Under the pieces are notes generated by a model, which was given only the letters and a program-made list of their open reading frames with translations, searched no databases and was not told the origin of the DNA. Below are positions 7,123 to 7,573 of a stretch of 7,573 nt of DNA, piece after piece (within the stretch, counting starts at the first letter, position 1; every line of letters starts with the position of its first letter). A program made the translations under genes and the position numbers. The stretch comes from Verrucomicrobiota bacterium. GTDB taxonomy: Bacteria; Verrucomicrobiota; Verrucomicrobiia; Opitutales; UBA2995. The DNA is taken from contig JAPUIL010000615.1 in the NCBI GenBank assembly GCA_027297085.1, positions 1-7,573 on the forward strand. Reading direction: 5' to 3'.

Positions 7123-7573
7123 TCAGCGCCGCCGATAGGCCATCGCAATCGCGGCCGGCTGTTTCAGCTCTTCGTGATCAGGTTTCCGTTTGAAATCAAA
7201 ATTCATTTGTAATTTTACGGATATACCAATGTTCGTACCGTCCGGCCCGAAGGAGACTGGCGTAGCGGCTCCAATCAGCCATTGGCCACTGGAATTGCCT
7301 GTGTAGCGGCGCGGCACTTGCCAGACGAAACCTGGACGCACGCTAAACACATCGCGGCCAGTATTTCCCCAAATGCTCGTGGTGGCATAAGACGTCTCCA
7401 GCGTGTAATGCATGGCATCTTTCTCGATGAGAAACCCACCTGAGATTCGTTGCGAGCTGTCTCTCAGGTCGTTTTTTTCAATACGTCCAATCACATCTGT
7501 TTGACCCACGATGTCAGTTGTGAGTCCCCAAAAAACACGGACGTTGGGACGGGATTCCAGGCGACGTGCAAAG
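7123..7573 (-). CDS. Probable outer-membrane beta-barrel protein, C-terminal part (cut by window end)
   Basis: The minus-strand frame is open from the window edge to TGA at 7125-7123, giving 149 visible residues; its start lies beyond 7573. A GTG at 7509 is in frame, but FARRLESRPNVRVFWGLTTDI directly upstream reads as coding, so it is internal. The product alternates polar and apolar residues in strand-like stretches (RVFWGLTTDI, RISGGFLI, HYTLETSYATTS, DVFSVRPGFVWQV, QWLIGAATPVSFG, NIGISVKLQMNFDF). This is the pattern of an outer-membrane barrel of the kind annotated as MetA-pathway-of-phenol-degradation-like or putative transporter; that family label is tentative. A barrel usually ends at a terminal Phe, here DF, but 22 further residues follow (KRKPDHEELKQPAAIAMAYRRR). 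The downstream relation to the dehydrogenase operon is broken by the 433-base element region. Confidence 0.6.
   Translation of the reverse strand, partial: FARRLESRPNVRVFWGLTTDIVGQTDVIGRIEKNDLRDSSQRISGGFLIEKDAMHYTLETSYATTSIWGNTGRDVFSVRPGFVWQVPRRYTGNSSGQWLIGAATPVSFGPDGTNIGISVKLQMNFDFKRKPDHEELKQPAAIAMAYRRR

Overview
The window looks like accessory chromosome from a member of the PVC group, most likely a Verrucomicrobiota of the Opitutae type. The strongest pointer is a 1264-residue secreted protein with the architecture ThuA-like domain, PVC-type dehydrogenase beta-propeller, HEAT-like repeats and a C-terminal CxxCH haem domain, which is characteristic of Verrucomicrobiota and Planctomycetota. 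Starts without clear Shine-Dalgarno sequences fit this, but taxonomy is inferred from gene content only.

Layout. Positions 2-216 hold two tandem copies of a 106-base unit that folds into a large bulged hairpin, resembling a REP/IS200-type element end. It abuts a plus-strand reading frame (to 694) that looks 5'-truncated by the repeat. At 718-747 on the minus strand lies a 10-codon relic identical in protein sequence to the C-terminus of the large dehydrogenase gene but differing at five third-codon positions. Next come two minus-strand genes read leftward: a secreted heparinase II/III-family polysaccharide lyase (2830-788) and, 64 bases upstream of it, the ThuA/dehydrogenase/cytochrome protein (6689-2895). 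Upstream of that, 6690-7122 has no convincing gene. It contains a roughly 310-base segment bounded by imperfect inverted repeats, probably a degenerate miniature mobile element. The right edge (7573-7123) is the C-terminal part of a probable outer-membrane beta-barrel protein, cut by the window end.

Function. The lyase and the dehydrogenase are probably one transcription unit. Both carry signal peptides, so both should act in the periplasm or at the cell surface. A plausible reading is that the lyase cleaves an acidic polysaccharide (uronic-acid containing, as usual for the family) and the haem-bearing multidomain protein oxidises or binds a released sugar and passes electrons to a periplasmic carrier. 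The substrate cannot be read from sequence.

The least ordinary aspects are the architecture around the genes: the lyase gene is bracketed by direct repeats derived from the 3' end of a dehydrogenase gene, and the pair is flanked on both sides by small repeat elements. I see no defence system, CRISPR array, tRNA or rRNA.
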